This document shows, piece by piece, positions 42,366 through 52,324 of a stretch of 64,000 nt of DNA. Within the stretch, counting starts at the first letter, position 1. Each line of letters starts with the position of its first letter. The notes under the pieces are model-generated. The model was not told where the DNA came from. It did no database searches and worked only from the letters and a program-made list of their open reading frames with translations. Source of the stretch: UBA1234 sp964400015 (GTDB lineage: Bacteria > Bacillota > Clostridia > TANB77 > UBA1234); assembly GCA_964400015.1 (NCBI GenBank), contig CAYNRR010000001.1:1-64000 (forward strand). Reading direction: 5' to 3'. The translations under genes were made by a program, and so were the position numbers.

Positions 42366-43007
42366 GTGTATTTACCAAAGACAGAATATTATGAATTGCC
42401 AAGTAAATATGATAAAACTATAGTGCGCCTTTTAGTTCAGTCGCCTACAAGAATGTTCGTATACTGGGAAGTTAACGGTGATACTATCAAATATTTTGAG
42501 TCAATGCAAATGGATTATTCATCTGCACGCCCAGTTTTAAAAGTAAAAAATATTACTATGAACTATTCTTACGATATTCCAATAGATCCTTTTACGAATA
42601 ATTATTATATCGAAGTAAAAGATCCTGATTGTCAATATCAAGTTGAGCTTGGTAGAGTTCAAAATGATAAATTTGTAAATTTGTGTACTTCTAATACTGC
42701 TACATTCCCTCGTAATAATCCTATGTACGTTGGAGATTCAGAAGAAGTTATTTATAGAAATTATATTAAGCTCGATATGACTGATAAATTTACGGTTTAC
42801 TATAACAAAAGAAGATACAATCTTGATGGTTCAAATCCTCAAGACTACACTAAACTTTCATTGTTCACACCTGACGGTTTTGCTGGTAATACAGATGGTC
42901 AAGGTAGAGTTATTAACGAAGGTTCATTTTCTAGATATGAAAATGGCGTTAGTTCAATGGAAAACTTTAGCTCATTTAATCGTTACGAAAATAATGATGC
43001 TAATTAA
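42366..43007 (+). CDS. DUF4912 domain protein
   Basis: A 213-residue soluble protein. Residues 1 to about 120 hold a DUF4912 domain (LPSKYDKTIVRLLVQSPTRMFVYWEV and YYIEVKDPDCQYQVELG), a beta sandwich found near GH57 and GT4 glycogen genes and suspected to bind carbohydrate; the tail is Asn- and Ser-rich. GTG at 42366-42368 is chosen because AAGGAGG lies eight bases upstream; the GTG two codons earlier is too close. Function is unknown, but the gene order with the downstream branching enzyme is repeated in Clostridia. Confidence 0.82.
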   Translation: MYLPKTEYYELPSKYDKTIVRLLVQSPTRMFVYWEVNGDTIKYFESMQMDYSSARPVLKVKNITMNYSYDIPIDPFTNNYYIEVKDPDCQYQVELGRVQNDKFVNLCTSNTATFPRNNPMYVGDSEEVIYRNYIKLDMTDKFTVYYNKRRYNLDGSNPQDYTKLSLFTPDGFAGNTDGQGRVINEGSFSRYENGVSSMENFSSFNRYENNDAN

Positions 43008-43010
43008 CGG

Positions 43011-43035
43011 CGTGAGGAAAGCATTTATTCTCACG
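43011..43035 (+). terminator. Weak hairpin between DUF4912 and branching enzyme genes
   Basis: A 6-8 bp stem (43011-43016 with 43030-43035, extendable) followed by ATTTTTAT. It may reduce read-through into the GH57 gene rather than stop it. Confidence 0.4.
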
Positions 43036-43084
43036 TCATTTTTATATTAAAAGTTTCATTCTATTTTAGAAAGGATTGAATTTA

Positions 43085-44668
43085 ATGAAAGAAAAAGGTT
43101 ATTTGAGTTTTGTGTTGCATGCACATCTGCCTTATGTTAGACACCCAGAAGCCGAAACTTACATTGAAGAAAGGTGGTTATTTGAAGCAATTTCAGAAAC
43201 GTATTTACCACTTTTGATAAATTATGAAAAGCTTGTTAATGAGGGAGTGGATTTTAGAGTCACTATGAATATTACTCCTCCACTTATAACGATGCTTACT
43301 GATGAATTATTGCAACAAAGATATTTAAGATATTTGCTAGAAAGAATTAGACTTGCAGGAAAAGAAATTAAGAGAACTAAAGACGACAAGCCTTTAAATG
43401 ATTTGGCAAAAATGTATTTTTATCAATTCAAAGAATTTTATAAAGTTTATAAACGTAAATACAATTGTAATCTTGTTGAAGCTTTTAAGCATTTCCAAGA
43501 CATCGGCGTTTTAGAAATAATAGCTTGTCCTGCAACACATGGTTTTCTTCCTTTGCTTAACGTCGTTCCTTCAGCTGCGCGTGCACAAATCGCTGTAGGT
43601 GTTGAAATGTACAAAAAAGCTTTCGGAAGACAGCCTAAAGGAATGTGGCTTTCTGAATGTGCATATGTTCCAGAAGTAGAACCTTATTTAAATGAATTTG
43701 GTATTAAATATGTTTTACTTGAAACTCATGGAATAACTTACGCCGACCCTAAACCTCTTTATGGCACAGTTGCTCCTATTATTTCACCCAATGGAATGGT
43801 CGCTTTTGGAAGGGATCTTGAAAGTTCAAAACAAGTATGGAGTTCTATTTGTGGATACCCTGGTGATCCAAATTATAGAGAGTTCTATAAGGATATTGGA
43901 TATGAAGCTGAATGGGAATACATCAAGCCTTATGTTTCAAAATCTGGTCATCGTGTAGATACAGGAATAAAGTATCATAAGATAACTGGCAAAGATTGTC
44001 CTAAAGAATATTACAATGATAGTAATGCTAAAGCTGTTGCAGAAATGCAAGCAGACCATTTTGTTGCTTCACGTATAAAGCAAGTGAACAGCGTTGCCCC
44101 ACATATGAAAAATCCACCTATAATAACTTGTCCTTACGACGCTGAGTTATATGGTCACTGGTGGTATGAAGGTCCTTATTGGTTGTATGTATTATTTAAA
44201 AAAATTTATTATAACCAAGATACTTTTAAACTAATTACTCCTAGTGAATATTTAGAAAAGTATCCTGATATTCAAGAATGTAAGCCTGCAATTTCAACCT
44301 GGGGTGCTCATGGATATAACGAAGTTTGGCTAAACCCTGGCAACGATTATATTTATCGTCACTTAAACAATATAGCAGAACGTATGCATTATTTAGCAAC
44401 TGTATATCAAAATCCACATCCACTTCAAAAACGTGCACTTAATCAATGTGCTAGAGAACTTTTACTTGCTCAAAGTAGCGATTGGCCATTCATCATCACT
44501 TCTAACACTATGGTAGATTATGCACATAAACGAATTCGTGATCATGTAGGAAGATTTAATGCTTTAGCTGATATGATTGATAAAGATCAAATTGATGAAC
44601 CGTATTTGGAAGATATTGAATATAAAGATTTAATATTTCCTGATATCGATTACAAAATTTATATTTAA
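43085..44668 (+). CDS. GH57 1,4-alpha-glucan branching enzyme (DUF1957)
   Basis: Introduces alpha-1,6 branches into glycogen. The 527-residue protein matches the AmyC/TK1436 type: N-terminal LSFVLHAHLPYVRHPE, MWLSECAYVPEVEPYL near 190 with the catalytic nucleophile Glu, and CPYDAELYGHWWYEGPYW near 349 with the acid/base Asp, plus a C-terminal helical DUF1957 domain (LLLAQSSDWPFIITSNTMVDYAHKRI). ATG at 43085 has AGAAAGGA nine bases upstream. Confidence 0.93.
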   Translation: MKEKGYLSFVLHAHLPYVRHPEAETYIEERWLFEAISETYLPLLINYEKLVNEGVDFRVTMNITPPLITMLTDELLQQRYLRYLLERIRLAGKEIKRTKDDKPLNDLAKMYFYQFKEFYKVYKRKYNCNLVEAFKHFQDIGVLEIIACPATHGFLPLLNVVPSAARAQIAVGVEMYKKAFGRQPKGMWLSECAYVPEVEPYLNEFGIKYVLLETHGITYADPKPLYGTVAPIISPNGMVAFGRDLESSKQVWSSICGYPGDPNYREFYKDIGYEAEWEYIKPYVSKSGHRVDTGIKYHKITGKDCPKEYYNDSNAKAVAEMQADHFVASRIKQVNSVAPHMKNPPIITCPYDAELYGHWWYEGPYWLYVLFKKIYYNQDTFKLITPSEYLEKYPDIQECKPAISTWGAHGYNEVWLNPGNDYIYRHLNNIAERMHYLATVYQNPHPLQKRALNQCARELLLAQSSDWPFIITSNTMVDYAHKRIRDHVGRFNALADMIDKDQIDEPYLEDIEYKDLIFPDIDYKIYI

Positions 44669-44675
44669 TAAAATA

Positions 44676-44703
44676 AAGGATGTCCAAGTTAACGGACATC
44701 CTT
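44676..44703. terminator. Bidirectional terminator between branching enzyme and giant repeat protein genes
   Basis: Perfect 10-bp stem (44676-44685 with 44694-44703), 8-base loop, followed on the plus strand by CTTTTTG; convergent genes on both sides. Confidence 0.8.
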
Positions 44704-44712
44704 CTTTTTGTA

Positions 44713-47700
44713 TTATTTTTTACCTTCTTGCGTTATTTCTTTAAATAACTTTAGTGCAAGTTTTCTTGTTTTTGAATCTGCAAATTTCTCTATTGAGTTT
44801 GTAACAGTTCCAATTTGTGCTTGATTTAATAGTTTCATAATAGCTTCAAGTTCTATTCTTTTATCTATTGTTAAAGTCATTGTTTTTTCAAACAATTTAA
44901 TTGCTCGGTTTGGCAATGTGTTTGCAACTGCCACTATTACCTCATTAGACATTTTCGACTTGCTTTCAGCTTTTATAAAATATTCATCTTTAACAAGAGA
45001 ACGAGCATGATAATAATTATTAAGCATTACTTTTTCATATATTATAATAATTTTCTCTTTTATCAATTCTTCAACATTTTTCTTTGCTTCAGAAATTTTC
45101 TTATTTACTATTTCAATTTCGGCATTATTCTTTCCTCTTTCAACAATATATGTCACTTCTTCAATTTCAGTAACATTACTATTGATGAAATATTCTGCAA
45201 ATAAGATTGACTTTCTTCTTTGTAAGAAACTAAAGTCTTTATCTGATAACTCAGATGAAATAATCGCTTCAAATATCTTCAGAATTCTGCTACCTGTTTT
45301 GTCATCAGAAATTATATTTTTTAATCCTTCAGCTACTAATTTTTTCTCTTCTCTAATAATATTTTCTAATTTTTCTTCTAAGTTAAGAGAATCCATATTC
45401 GTGCCTAATTCTAAAGCTTCACGTAATAATTTCATGATTTCTGTATTATAATCATTTAGCTTATTTATTACGCCTTTTTCTGAATTAGTAAGTGTAATGT
45501 TTCTTTCAAGTTCTAGTAAATGTGGATCTGTAAATTTAACAATCTCGCTTTCTGGAATTGCAGCTTTTTTCTTAGCTTCTTCAGCCGCTAATCTTTGTTT
45601 TTCTTTTTCTGCCTCTTCCTTTTCAGCTTGTGCAACTAAATCTTTATCTATAAAACGTGATATATCTGGATTAAAAGTATTTGTTTGTTTCGTTTCTCTT
45701 ATTCCATCATCACTTGTATAATACTGAATTATAACATTTTCTTCTTCATTTTCAGAAACTGTTATTTCATTTGGACTGTTGTACGCATATCTCCAAAGGC
45801 CATTATTATTATCATACAATACCTTTGTAACAACTGGTGGAACAAATATGCTACCAACTTGTTGCTTAGTTTTTAAATCGTCTTTTAACGTTTTTCCATC
45901 AGTAGTTTGAATTTTAACAGTCGTCATAACTTTTTTCTCTTTATAAACAATATTTATAATATTATTTATACTTCCAACCGTTAATTTTACAGGGTCAGTC
46001 ATTATATATGTCCATTTTCTATTCTTTGAATCTTCAATTTCATCATCAACTTCAGGAATAAATTCACTACCTATTTCAAGATTAAATAATTTAGCTTCTT
46101 TGATTGTATTTCCATCCATATCTTTATATCTAACAGATACTTCTGCCTTAGCAACTTCATACACCATAGTAACTTGATTCATTCTTTCATCTTCCATTAC
46201 TCTTATAGGTTCTATTTTCTTTGAAATTAGTTCCCATTGTATTCCTTTATTGTCTGTAATGAATTGTATTGGTGAAGGTGCGAACATTTTTCCAACATGG
46301 ATTTGTTTTACTTCATCATCTTTTAACTTATGACCATCTACATCTTTAAATAAAATTCTTGCTTCTGCGAACGAAGATTCATAAGTTAATTTGAATACAT
46401 TTATGTTATTAGGTGTATCTTCTTCAAGTCCTATCGGAACTTCTTTTACCTTTATTGATTCTGGTTCAATTTTAACAAATTTATATAGTTGAGATTCTTT
46501 GTCTGTTATTGTCTTATCATATGGTGCTTTAAAGTTACTTCCTAACTGTGCCTTTATAACTTGACTCGGTATGATAGTATTTCCATTTAAAGTTATAAAT
46601 TGTAGTGTAACATCAACTTTCAATGGTGCATATATGATTTCAACAATATTGTTTTCTTCTTTTTCATCAACTTTAATTTCACTCAAACTCTTTGCTTTGT
46701 ATTCCCAAACACGTCCATCTTCACTTTCAATGACATTCTCTGGACTCACCTTATGAATATTACCAATTTGCACAAGTTGTTTTTTAGCTTCTTTTAACAC
46801 ATTGTTATCTTCATCTTTATATACGTATACTACTGGTGCTTTTTCTTCTTCATAAGCTAGATTTACAATGTTTTTAGTTAAATCTTTGCTAACTTTTATT
46901 TTTGATTTACTGTTAGGATTATATGTCCATTTAACATTTCCAGCACTTACAATTGTTTCTGGTATCTTTGGAACGAAAAGTGAACCTATTTGTGCTTCTG
47001 TTTCTGTTTGAAGTTTAATATCAGCTCCCATTGGATCTTTATATTTAACATATACTTTGGTCATAGAAGGCTTATATTCCAATTTCATTACATTCTTTGT
47101 TGCATCAGAATTTATAAGTATAGGCTCAACTTTTTTTACTGTAGTAAATATCTTATTAGCTATTTTTAAAGCATATATCCACTCTTTGCCCTCTTCATCT
47201 TCGATATAATCTTTTATTTCAGGCATATAGCTCGTACCAACTTGGTTCTTAGTAATTAAAGGTTTTATAATATCTTTTGAATCATCATTTATAAATGATA
47301 CCTTTGTATCTACTAAATACTTATCGTAACTAATATTTACAATATTTTCAGCAGGATTTCGCTTAACCTTAAATTTAGGAATTAAATCAACAAGCAATTC
47401 CCAACCCAAACCTTTTTTATCAATTATTATGTTCTTAGGTTTATCTACATAAATGCTACCAATTTGGGCTCTAATGATATTAGGTTCTTGGATAGTTTGT
47501 AATCCAGCACCAAAATAACATAGCTTAACATCTACCATTTCCTTTTTGTACGAAACATTGATTATATTCTTTGTAGAATCTTCTACAACTTTTAACTTTT
47601 TAACATTTATATTATCAAAAATCCATGCTTTATCTTCTTTATCAGTGAAATTATTTTCAATCTTAGTTTCTACAACAACACCAACTTGATAACTTGCTTT

Positions 47701-50700
47701 CAAAGGTTCTGCTATTAAAGCTCCCTCTTCATTTAAATAATTTACTGTAACTTCAGAAGTTAATTTATCATATTTGCATTCTATTACGTTGATATCTTCT
47801 TTTACAATTATTTCTTTTGCTGATACTTGAGCAAATTTCCATACATAATCATTTGCATCCGAAACTTTTTCTAATATCTTTGGTTCAAACTTTTTACCAA
47901 CTTGAATTATATTTTCAGTTAATTTAGTTATTTCTGCATTTTCAGTATTCAAATATTTTGTATGAACTTTTGCTTTCAATGGTTCATAATAACTTGTTAT
48001 AACATTATTATCTGATTTAACAATTATAGATTCCGTTGAAGCTTTTACGTATTTCCAACCCAATCCATCATTATCATTAAATTTTGCAAGTGGCTCTAAT
48101 CTCATTTCTCGACCAATTTGTACTTGCTTTAGTGCATCATTTCTAATTGTTGCTTCTTCGTCATTTTGGTATTTTAAAACAACATCAGCCTTATCCTCAT
48201 CATAATTTAAAATAATAATGTTATCTTGTTCGTTTTCCTTGGTTACAATTGAAATGTTTTCATCACCAATATATTTCCATTGATATTTATTTTTATCTAA
48301 TACCTTTTGTCTTATATTTGGAACGAAAATTCCACCAAGCTTAACTGTTGCTATAACATCTTCAACGATAGCTTTTTGCGTATTAACATTTAAATGTTTT
48401 ACTAATACTTTTGATTTTACTTCTCCATATATAAACTTAAAGCTATTATCATTTTCTTTAACCATTAAGTTCTTAGGGTCTGTATTTTCAAGCATCCATC
48501 TGTCGCCTTGCATATCTGTAATTTTAATAAACAAGTTTGAATCATATACAGCACCAATTTGTCCTTGAACTATTTGAGATTCTTTTAATTTATTAGAGTA
48601 TGCATCGTAGAAATTCAATGTTATACCTGTCAATTCTTTATCATAATAAATAGAAATAACATTTTCTTCTGGTTGTTTTTTTACAGTAACTTCAGGAATT
48701 TTGTTTTTATCTATTATCCAGTGCTTTCCGTTACCATCAACAATCTTTATCATAGGATCATTTTTATAAATTGTACCTACTTGCAAAGTTTCGTATTTAG
48801 GTTGTATTAGCATATTCGATTCAGAGTCAAAATACTTAATTGTTACTTTAGACATTAAAGGTTCATACATCAAAGTAACATTATTTTCTCTTTCATCTTC
48901 AGAAATAACAATTCCTTTACCATTTTCTTTTGCTGTCCATATTTTTCCGAAACTATCTGGAATTTCTTTCATGCTTTCAGCATTAAATCTAGCACCAACT
49001 TGTGCTTGATTTACAGATGATTCTCTAATTTGTCTTCCATCTGTACTTATAAATTTTATTGCAACTCTTGAAAGTTTTGGCTCGTATATACCTTCAATAA
49101 TATTTTTGCTTTCATCTTCATTTACAATAATTTCATTTTTTATAGCACGAGTATATTTCCATTCCTTACACTCGAAATCCATAATTGTATTTTCAAAACT
49201 AACGTTATATTTTTTACCAATTTGTACAAAAATAATTTCATCATCAACTAAAGGTTGATTTTGCAAGTTCTTAATTCTAGTAACAACTTTTCTCTTTGCT
49301 TCTTCGTACACTAAAGTTATTTCATTTTGAACATTATTCTTTACAAGAACAGTGCAATTTGATCCTTCAACATAACTCCAACCTAATCCATTAACGTCTA
49401 CAATATAAGGTAATATGTCTGCTTTATAAACTTTATCAACTGGAGCTGTCACAATTTTAGGTTCAGCAATTGCCATTCCTGTTTTATTTGTATAATTTAT
49501 AACAATATCTGCACGTTCTATATCGTATATCAAAATAATTTTATTTTTATTTTCAATTTCACTAACGACTAGTTTAGAAGGTCTTGCATTTATAAGTTTC
49601 CAATCATCACCTTGAAAATCTTTACAGAACTTTTTACTTTCAAAATTATAACTTGTTCCTACTTGCAAAATTTCTTGCTTGTCTTCAGCTATTTTTTTAC
49701 CTTCACGATTGATAAATGATATTGAAACTCTAGAATATTTTTCTATATATCTTAATTCAATCAAATTATTTTCTGCATTCGCAGTTAATACAATCGGAAG
49801 TACATTTGGATTTTCAAGCACCCATTCTTTTCCCTCTTTGTCATTTATAGTCGGAATAAGATCTGGTAAAAAAGAAGCTTTTGGGAAAACATTACCAAGT
49901 ATATTTTCTTTTAATACTTCCCCTTTAGAATTAACATATCTAACTGTAACTCTTGTTGAACCAGGAAGAACTTCGCCACCTATGATATAAGAAGAGCCAC
50001 CATTCATTTTTTCAGAATTAAATAAATTTTGTTTTGAAATATTATCAATACTAAAATCTAAACTTGTTCCGTTATACATAACAACTGTGCTTCTATCAGA
50101 ATCTGCTGGTGGAATATAAAAAATAACTTCAATATTAGGAACAGGTAATCCATCAGTTCCATAATATTTCATATCTTCATATATATATCCCAACAAGTCT
50201 GGTATACCCTCTATTCCAATAAACGTTTCTCTCCTAATAATCACAGCAGGAACGTTAACATTGAAATCCGCTATTGATTGCTTGCGAACCATACATCCAG
50301 TTTCATCAGTATATTCAAGCTTATTACCTATTGTAGTTAAATCTTCCAACACGTTTTCAGTCAATCTATATTTATATCTTCTAGACATATGATCTTCTAT
50401 TGATATATATAACTTTTCTTCAAATTCTGCTGGATCTGTTATAACTCTATATTTATATTTTACCGGTTCTATTTGATCTGTTTTATTTGGCAACTCTGCA
50501 CGTATTACATCTATTGATGGAAACATCAACTCAAAATTTAGTTTTTTCAAAACATCTTTTATCTCTTCAAAATCGACATCTTGACCTACTTCTTTTTTAA
50601 AATTTCTTGCAATATCTCTAGCTAACGAATCTATTCTAGGATCTGCTTTTTTTAATTCTGAAAAAGTAGCTTGCTCATAAACTCTTGGTGAAATAAAAAT

Positions 50701-51546
50701 ACCAATATGTTCTTGAACACCTTTGCTTGGGCCTACCCAATAATACGAAACCGTATTTAAAGGGAAATCAACTTCTGGAAGTGGCTTGTCAATTCTAGTG
50801 TACGGGTCATTACTGATAACACCAACTTGTACATTTTTTGAAAGCATTTTTACATTTGCTTCTTTTTCTAAAAATTCCACTCTATTATTTTTTACATTTA
50901 TATATCTTAATGAATACGAATATAAATTTTCAGCATACTTATATTCATTATCATACATTTTAAATCTTGGATTTAAATCTTTTATAGCAATTTCATCTAT
51001 TACAAAATCAGAAACAAGAAGTGCAAATATTTCTCTAACTTTACGTTCTGTTGCTTTTCCGTTTCTAGATGCAATACTTAAAAATGGTTCATAATACGCA
51101 AGTGTTACTTCGTCTCTTTCTTTCTTATATATTTTTTCATATGTTAAATTGCTATACAAATTTTGAATTTTAGTAGTTGGTTGATAAATAATAATTTTAA
51201 CTTTAAATTCATTTGTAACACCCATTATTGCACATCTTTTAGAAAGAGTATAATCTGCTGCTGCAAATCTAGTTCCTATTGCTGATTCTGTTGCAAAAGT
51301 TTGAATATCACCTTCCATAACTTCGCATTGCAATATATCATTATTAACATTTAAATACATTCTAATTATTTCAACATTAGGCTCGCCGTATTCCTCAACT
51401 GTTATAAAATCTGGAATACTTTCTGCATCTTCAATTGAATTTTCAATCAATGCTAAATCAAACTTTGACAAAATAGAATTTGATATAGTTTCGTTGTATC
51501 CTAAAGTATTAAGTTTTTCTTTAAGCAAATTTAATACTGTTTTCAT
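44713..51546 (-). CDS. Giant MucBP-like repeat protein, no signal peptide
   Basis: A single intact frame of 2277 residues. Residues 1-529 are a non-repetitive N-terminal region of unknown fold. Residues about 530-1945 are 19 tandem repeats of about 74 residues, each of the form beta strand, YxNxxG, I-xE, QVG or QIG, D-xxG-x-x-W, then V-x-E and NxIxLxY, which resembles MucBP-type mucin-binding repeats. The last 332 residues include a Glu/Lys/Ala-rich coiled coil (about 1970-2000) and an alpha-helical domain. I see no signal peptide, no membrane helix and no LPXTG anchor, so the protein appears to stay in the cytoplasm or to leave by another route. GAGGTG precedes the ATG. Function is unknown; neighbours suggest glycogen or spore roles. 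Confidence 0.85.
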   Translation of the reverse strand: MKTVLNLLKEKLNTLGYNETISNSILSKFDLALIENSIEDAESIPDFITVEEYGEPNVEIIRMYLNVNNDILQCEVMEGDIQTFATESAIGTRFAAADYTLSKRCAIMGVTNEFKVKIIIYQPTTKIQNLYSNLTYEKIYKKERDEVTLAYYEPFLSIASRNGKATERKVREIFALLVSDFVIDEIAIKDLNPRFKMYDNEYKYAENLYSYSLRYINVKNNRVEFLEKEANVKMLSKNVQVGVISNDPYTRIDKPLPEVDFPLNTVSYYWVGPSKGVQEHIGIFISPRVYEQATFSELKKADPRIDSLARDIARNFKKEVGQDVDFEEIKDVLKKLNFELMFPSIDVIRAELPNKTDQIEPVKYKYRVITDPAEFEEKLYISIEDHMSRRYKYRLTENVLEDLTTIGNKLEYTDETGCMVRKQSIADFNVNVPAVIIRRETFIGIEGIPDLLGYIYEDMKYYGTDGLPVPNIEVIFYIPPADSDRSTVVMYNGTSLDFSIDNISKQNLFNSEKMNGGSSYIIGGEVLPGSTRVTVRYVNSKGEVLKENILGNVFPKASFLPDLIPTINDKEGKEWVLENPNVLPIVLTANAENNLIELRYIEKYSRVSISFINREGKKIAEDKQEILQVGTSYNFESKKFCKDFQGDDWKLINARPSKLVVSEIENKNKIILIYDIERADIVINYTNKTGMAIAEPKIVTAPVDKVYKADILPYIVDVNGLGWSYVEGSNCTVLVKNNVQNEITLVYEEAKRKVVTRIKNLQNQPLVDDEIIFVQIGKKYNVSFENTIMDFECKEWKYTRAIKNEIIVNEDESKNIIEGIYEPKLSRVAIKFISTDGRQIRESSVNQAQVGARFNAESMKEIPDSFGKIWTAKENGKGIVISEDERENNVTLMYEPLMSKVTIKYFDSESNMLIQPKYETLQVGTIYKNDPMIKIVDGNGKHWIIDKNKIPEVTVKKQPEENVISIYYDKELTGITLNFYDAYSNKLKESQIVQGQIGAVYDSNLFIKITDMQGDRWMLENTDPKNLMVKENDNSFKFIYGEVKSKVLVKHLNVNTQKAIVEDVIATVKLGGIFVPNIRQKVLDKNKYQWKYIGDENISIVTKENEQDNIIILNYDEDKADVVLKYQNDEEATIRNDALKQVQIGREMRLEPLAKFNDNDGLGWKYVKASTESIIVKSDNNVITSYYEPLKAKVHTKYLNTENAEITKLTENIIQVGKKFEPKILEKVSDANDYVWKFAQVSAKEIIVKEDINVIECKYDKLTSEVTVNYLNEEGALIAEPLKASYQVGVVVETKIENNFTDKEDKAWIFDNINVKKLKVVEDSTKNIINVSYKKEMVDVKLCYFGAGLQTIQEPNIIRAQIGSIYVDKPKNIIIDKKGLGWELLVDLIPKFKVKRNPAENIVNISYDKYLVDTKVSFINDDSKDIIKPLITKNQVGTSYMPEIKDYIEDEEGKEWIYALKIANKIFTTVKKVEPILINSDATKNVMKLEYKPSMTKVYVKYKDPMGADIKLQTETEAQIGSLFVPKIPETIVSAGNVKWTYNPNSKSKIKVSKDLTKNIVNLAYEEEKAPVVYVYKDEDNNVLKEAKKQLVQIGNIHKVSPENVIESEDGRVWEYKAKSLSEIKVDEKEENNIVEIIYAPLKVDVTLQFITLNGNTIIPSQVIKAQLGSNFKAPYDKTITDKESQLYKFVKIEPESIKVKEVPIGLEEDTPNNINVFKLTYESSFAEARILFKDVDGHKLKDDEVKQIHVGKMFAPSPIQFITDNKGIQWELISKKIEPIRVMEDERMNQVTMVYEVAKAEVSVRYKDMDGNTIKEAKLFNLEIGSEFIPEVDDEIEDSKNRKWTYIMTDPVKLTVGSINNIINIVYKEKKVMTTVKIQTTDGKTLKDDLKTKQQVGSIFVPPVVTKVLYDNNNGLWRYAYNSPNEITVSENEEENVIIQYYTSDDGIRETKQTNTFNPDISRFIDKDLVAQAEKEEAEKEKQRLAAEEAKKKAAIPESEIVKFTDPHLLELERNITLTNSEKGVINKLNDYNTEIMKLLREALELGTNMDSLNLEEKLENIIREEKKLVAEGLKNIISDDKTGSRILKIFEAIISSELSDKDFSFLQRRKSILFAEYFINSNVTEIEEVTYIVERGKNNAEIEIVNKKISEAKKNVEELIKEKIIIIYEKVMLNNYYHARSLVKDEYFIKAESKSKMSNEVIVAVANTLPNRAIKLFEKTMTLTIDKRIELEAIMKLLNQAQIGTVTNSIEKFADSKTRKLALKLFKEITQEGKK

Positions 51547-51601
51547 TTGTTCACCTCAATCAGATTTTAATATCTAACCACAAAAATATATACCTATAAC
51601 T

Positions 51602-51629
51602 ATTATACATTAACCATCTTTTTTTTCAA
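51602..51629 (-). promoter_or_regulatory. SigA-type promoter of the giant repeat gene
   Basis: Minus-strand TTGAAA (51624-51629), 16 bases, perfect TATAAT (51602-51607). The leader to the ATG is about 50 bases. Confidence 0.6.
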
Positions 51630-51716
51630 GAATATTATATATCAATATGCATTAAAATATTTTTTCTGCTCAAAATATTTTTGATTACCTATTAAATTTC
51701 AAAGGATGTGCAATTC

Positions 51717-52256
51717 TTGAATTCAAAATTTATAATAATTAAAATTCATTCTCCACAATTTTATAACATGTTAATTAGGAAACTAACTGAATATAAACAT
51801 ATCCACTTTTTCTCAAGAAAAATAAATGATGTTTACACTGTCGCAATCAAATGCGATTGCTTTTATAAAAATTTCTTAAGCGTTACAAATAGTGAAAATA
51901 TCTATACCTCATATATATATTTATACACTAATGTTTCAATAATTTTAGCAGAACTAATTATAGAATTTTACGAACTACGAATAACTCACCAAATCTTATA
52001 CTCTCAGCACAAATATTTATCTAGTTATAGGAAATATAAAATTCGCAACATTTTGCAAGCTGTATTGGATGTAAATTATCCTTCTATTGAAGCTAAGAAA
52101 CTATATCTATATCGAAAAGATTTAATTTTAAATAAGCTCCTATTAAACTTTAGAAAATGTAATTATATTTATTTAGAACATTTTACTTTTTTCAAGCTTC
52201 CAAATTATCATGAACATTTAGAAAATATAGTACAAAAGACCTGTTCTAAATATTGA
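51717..52256 (+). CDS. ytxC: YtxC-like sporulation protein, short form
   Basis: A 179-residue protein whose C-terminus (LLLNFRKCNYIYLEHFTFFKLPNYHEHLENIV) resembles the YtxC family, where the same position reads like IN-EGF-RFRL-DY. Family members are usually near 280 residues, so this copy is shorter at the N-terminus or middle. The function of YtxC is unknown. The best start is TTG at 51717-51719, ten bases after AAAGGA; the GTG three codons earlier is too close. Identification is from memory and moderately sure. A weak SigE-like site (ATATT at 51632-51636, 13 bases, CATTAAAA at 51650-51657) lies upstream. Confidence 0.6.
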   Translation: MNSKFIIIKIHSPQFYNMLIRKLTEYKHIHFFSRKINDVYTVAIKCDCFYKNFLSVTNSENIYTSYIYLYTNVSIILAELIIEFYELRITHQILYSQHKYLSSYRKYKIRNILQAVLDVNYPSIEAKKLYLYRKDLILNKLLLNFRKCNYIYLEHFTFFKLPNYHEHLENIVQKTCSKY

Positions 52257-52281
52257 CTTTTTTTTTCAAGTATTAGATAAT
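52253..52281 (+). promoter_or_regulatory. Promoter of the alpha-glucan phosphorylase gene
   Basis: TTGACT (52253-52258), 17 bases, GATAAT (52276-52281). The -35 overlaps the stop codon of the ytxC-like gene. A weaker SigE-like pair (ATATT near 52280-52284, CATATGAT at 52297-52304) lies just downstream, so sporulation control is also conceivable. Confidence 0.5.
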
Positions 52282-52324
52282 ATTTTTGTGTGTAAACATA
52301 TGATTACAAAGGAGGAAATTTAAA

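Noticed and set aside
44676..44703. Second copy of the REP-like element, since the arm reads TTAACGGACATCC
   Set aside because: It shares only about 11 of 14 bases with the 39086-39107 arm and is a good terminator with T runs; similarity is probably chance.
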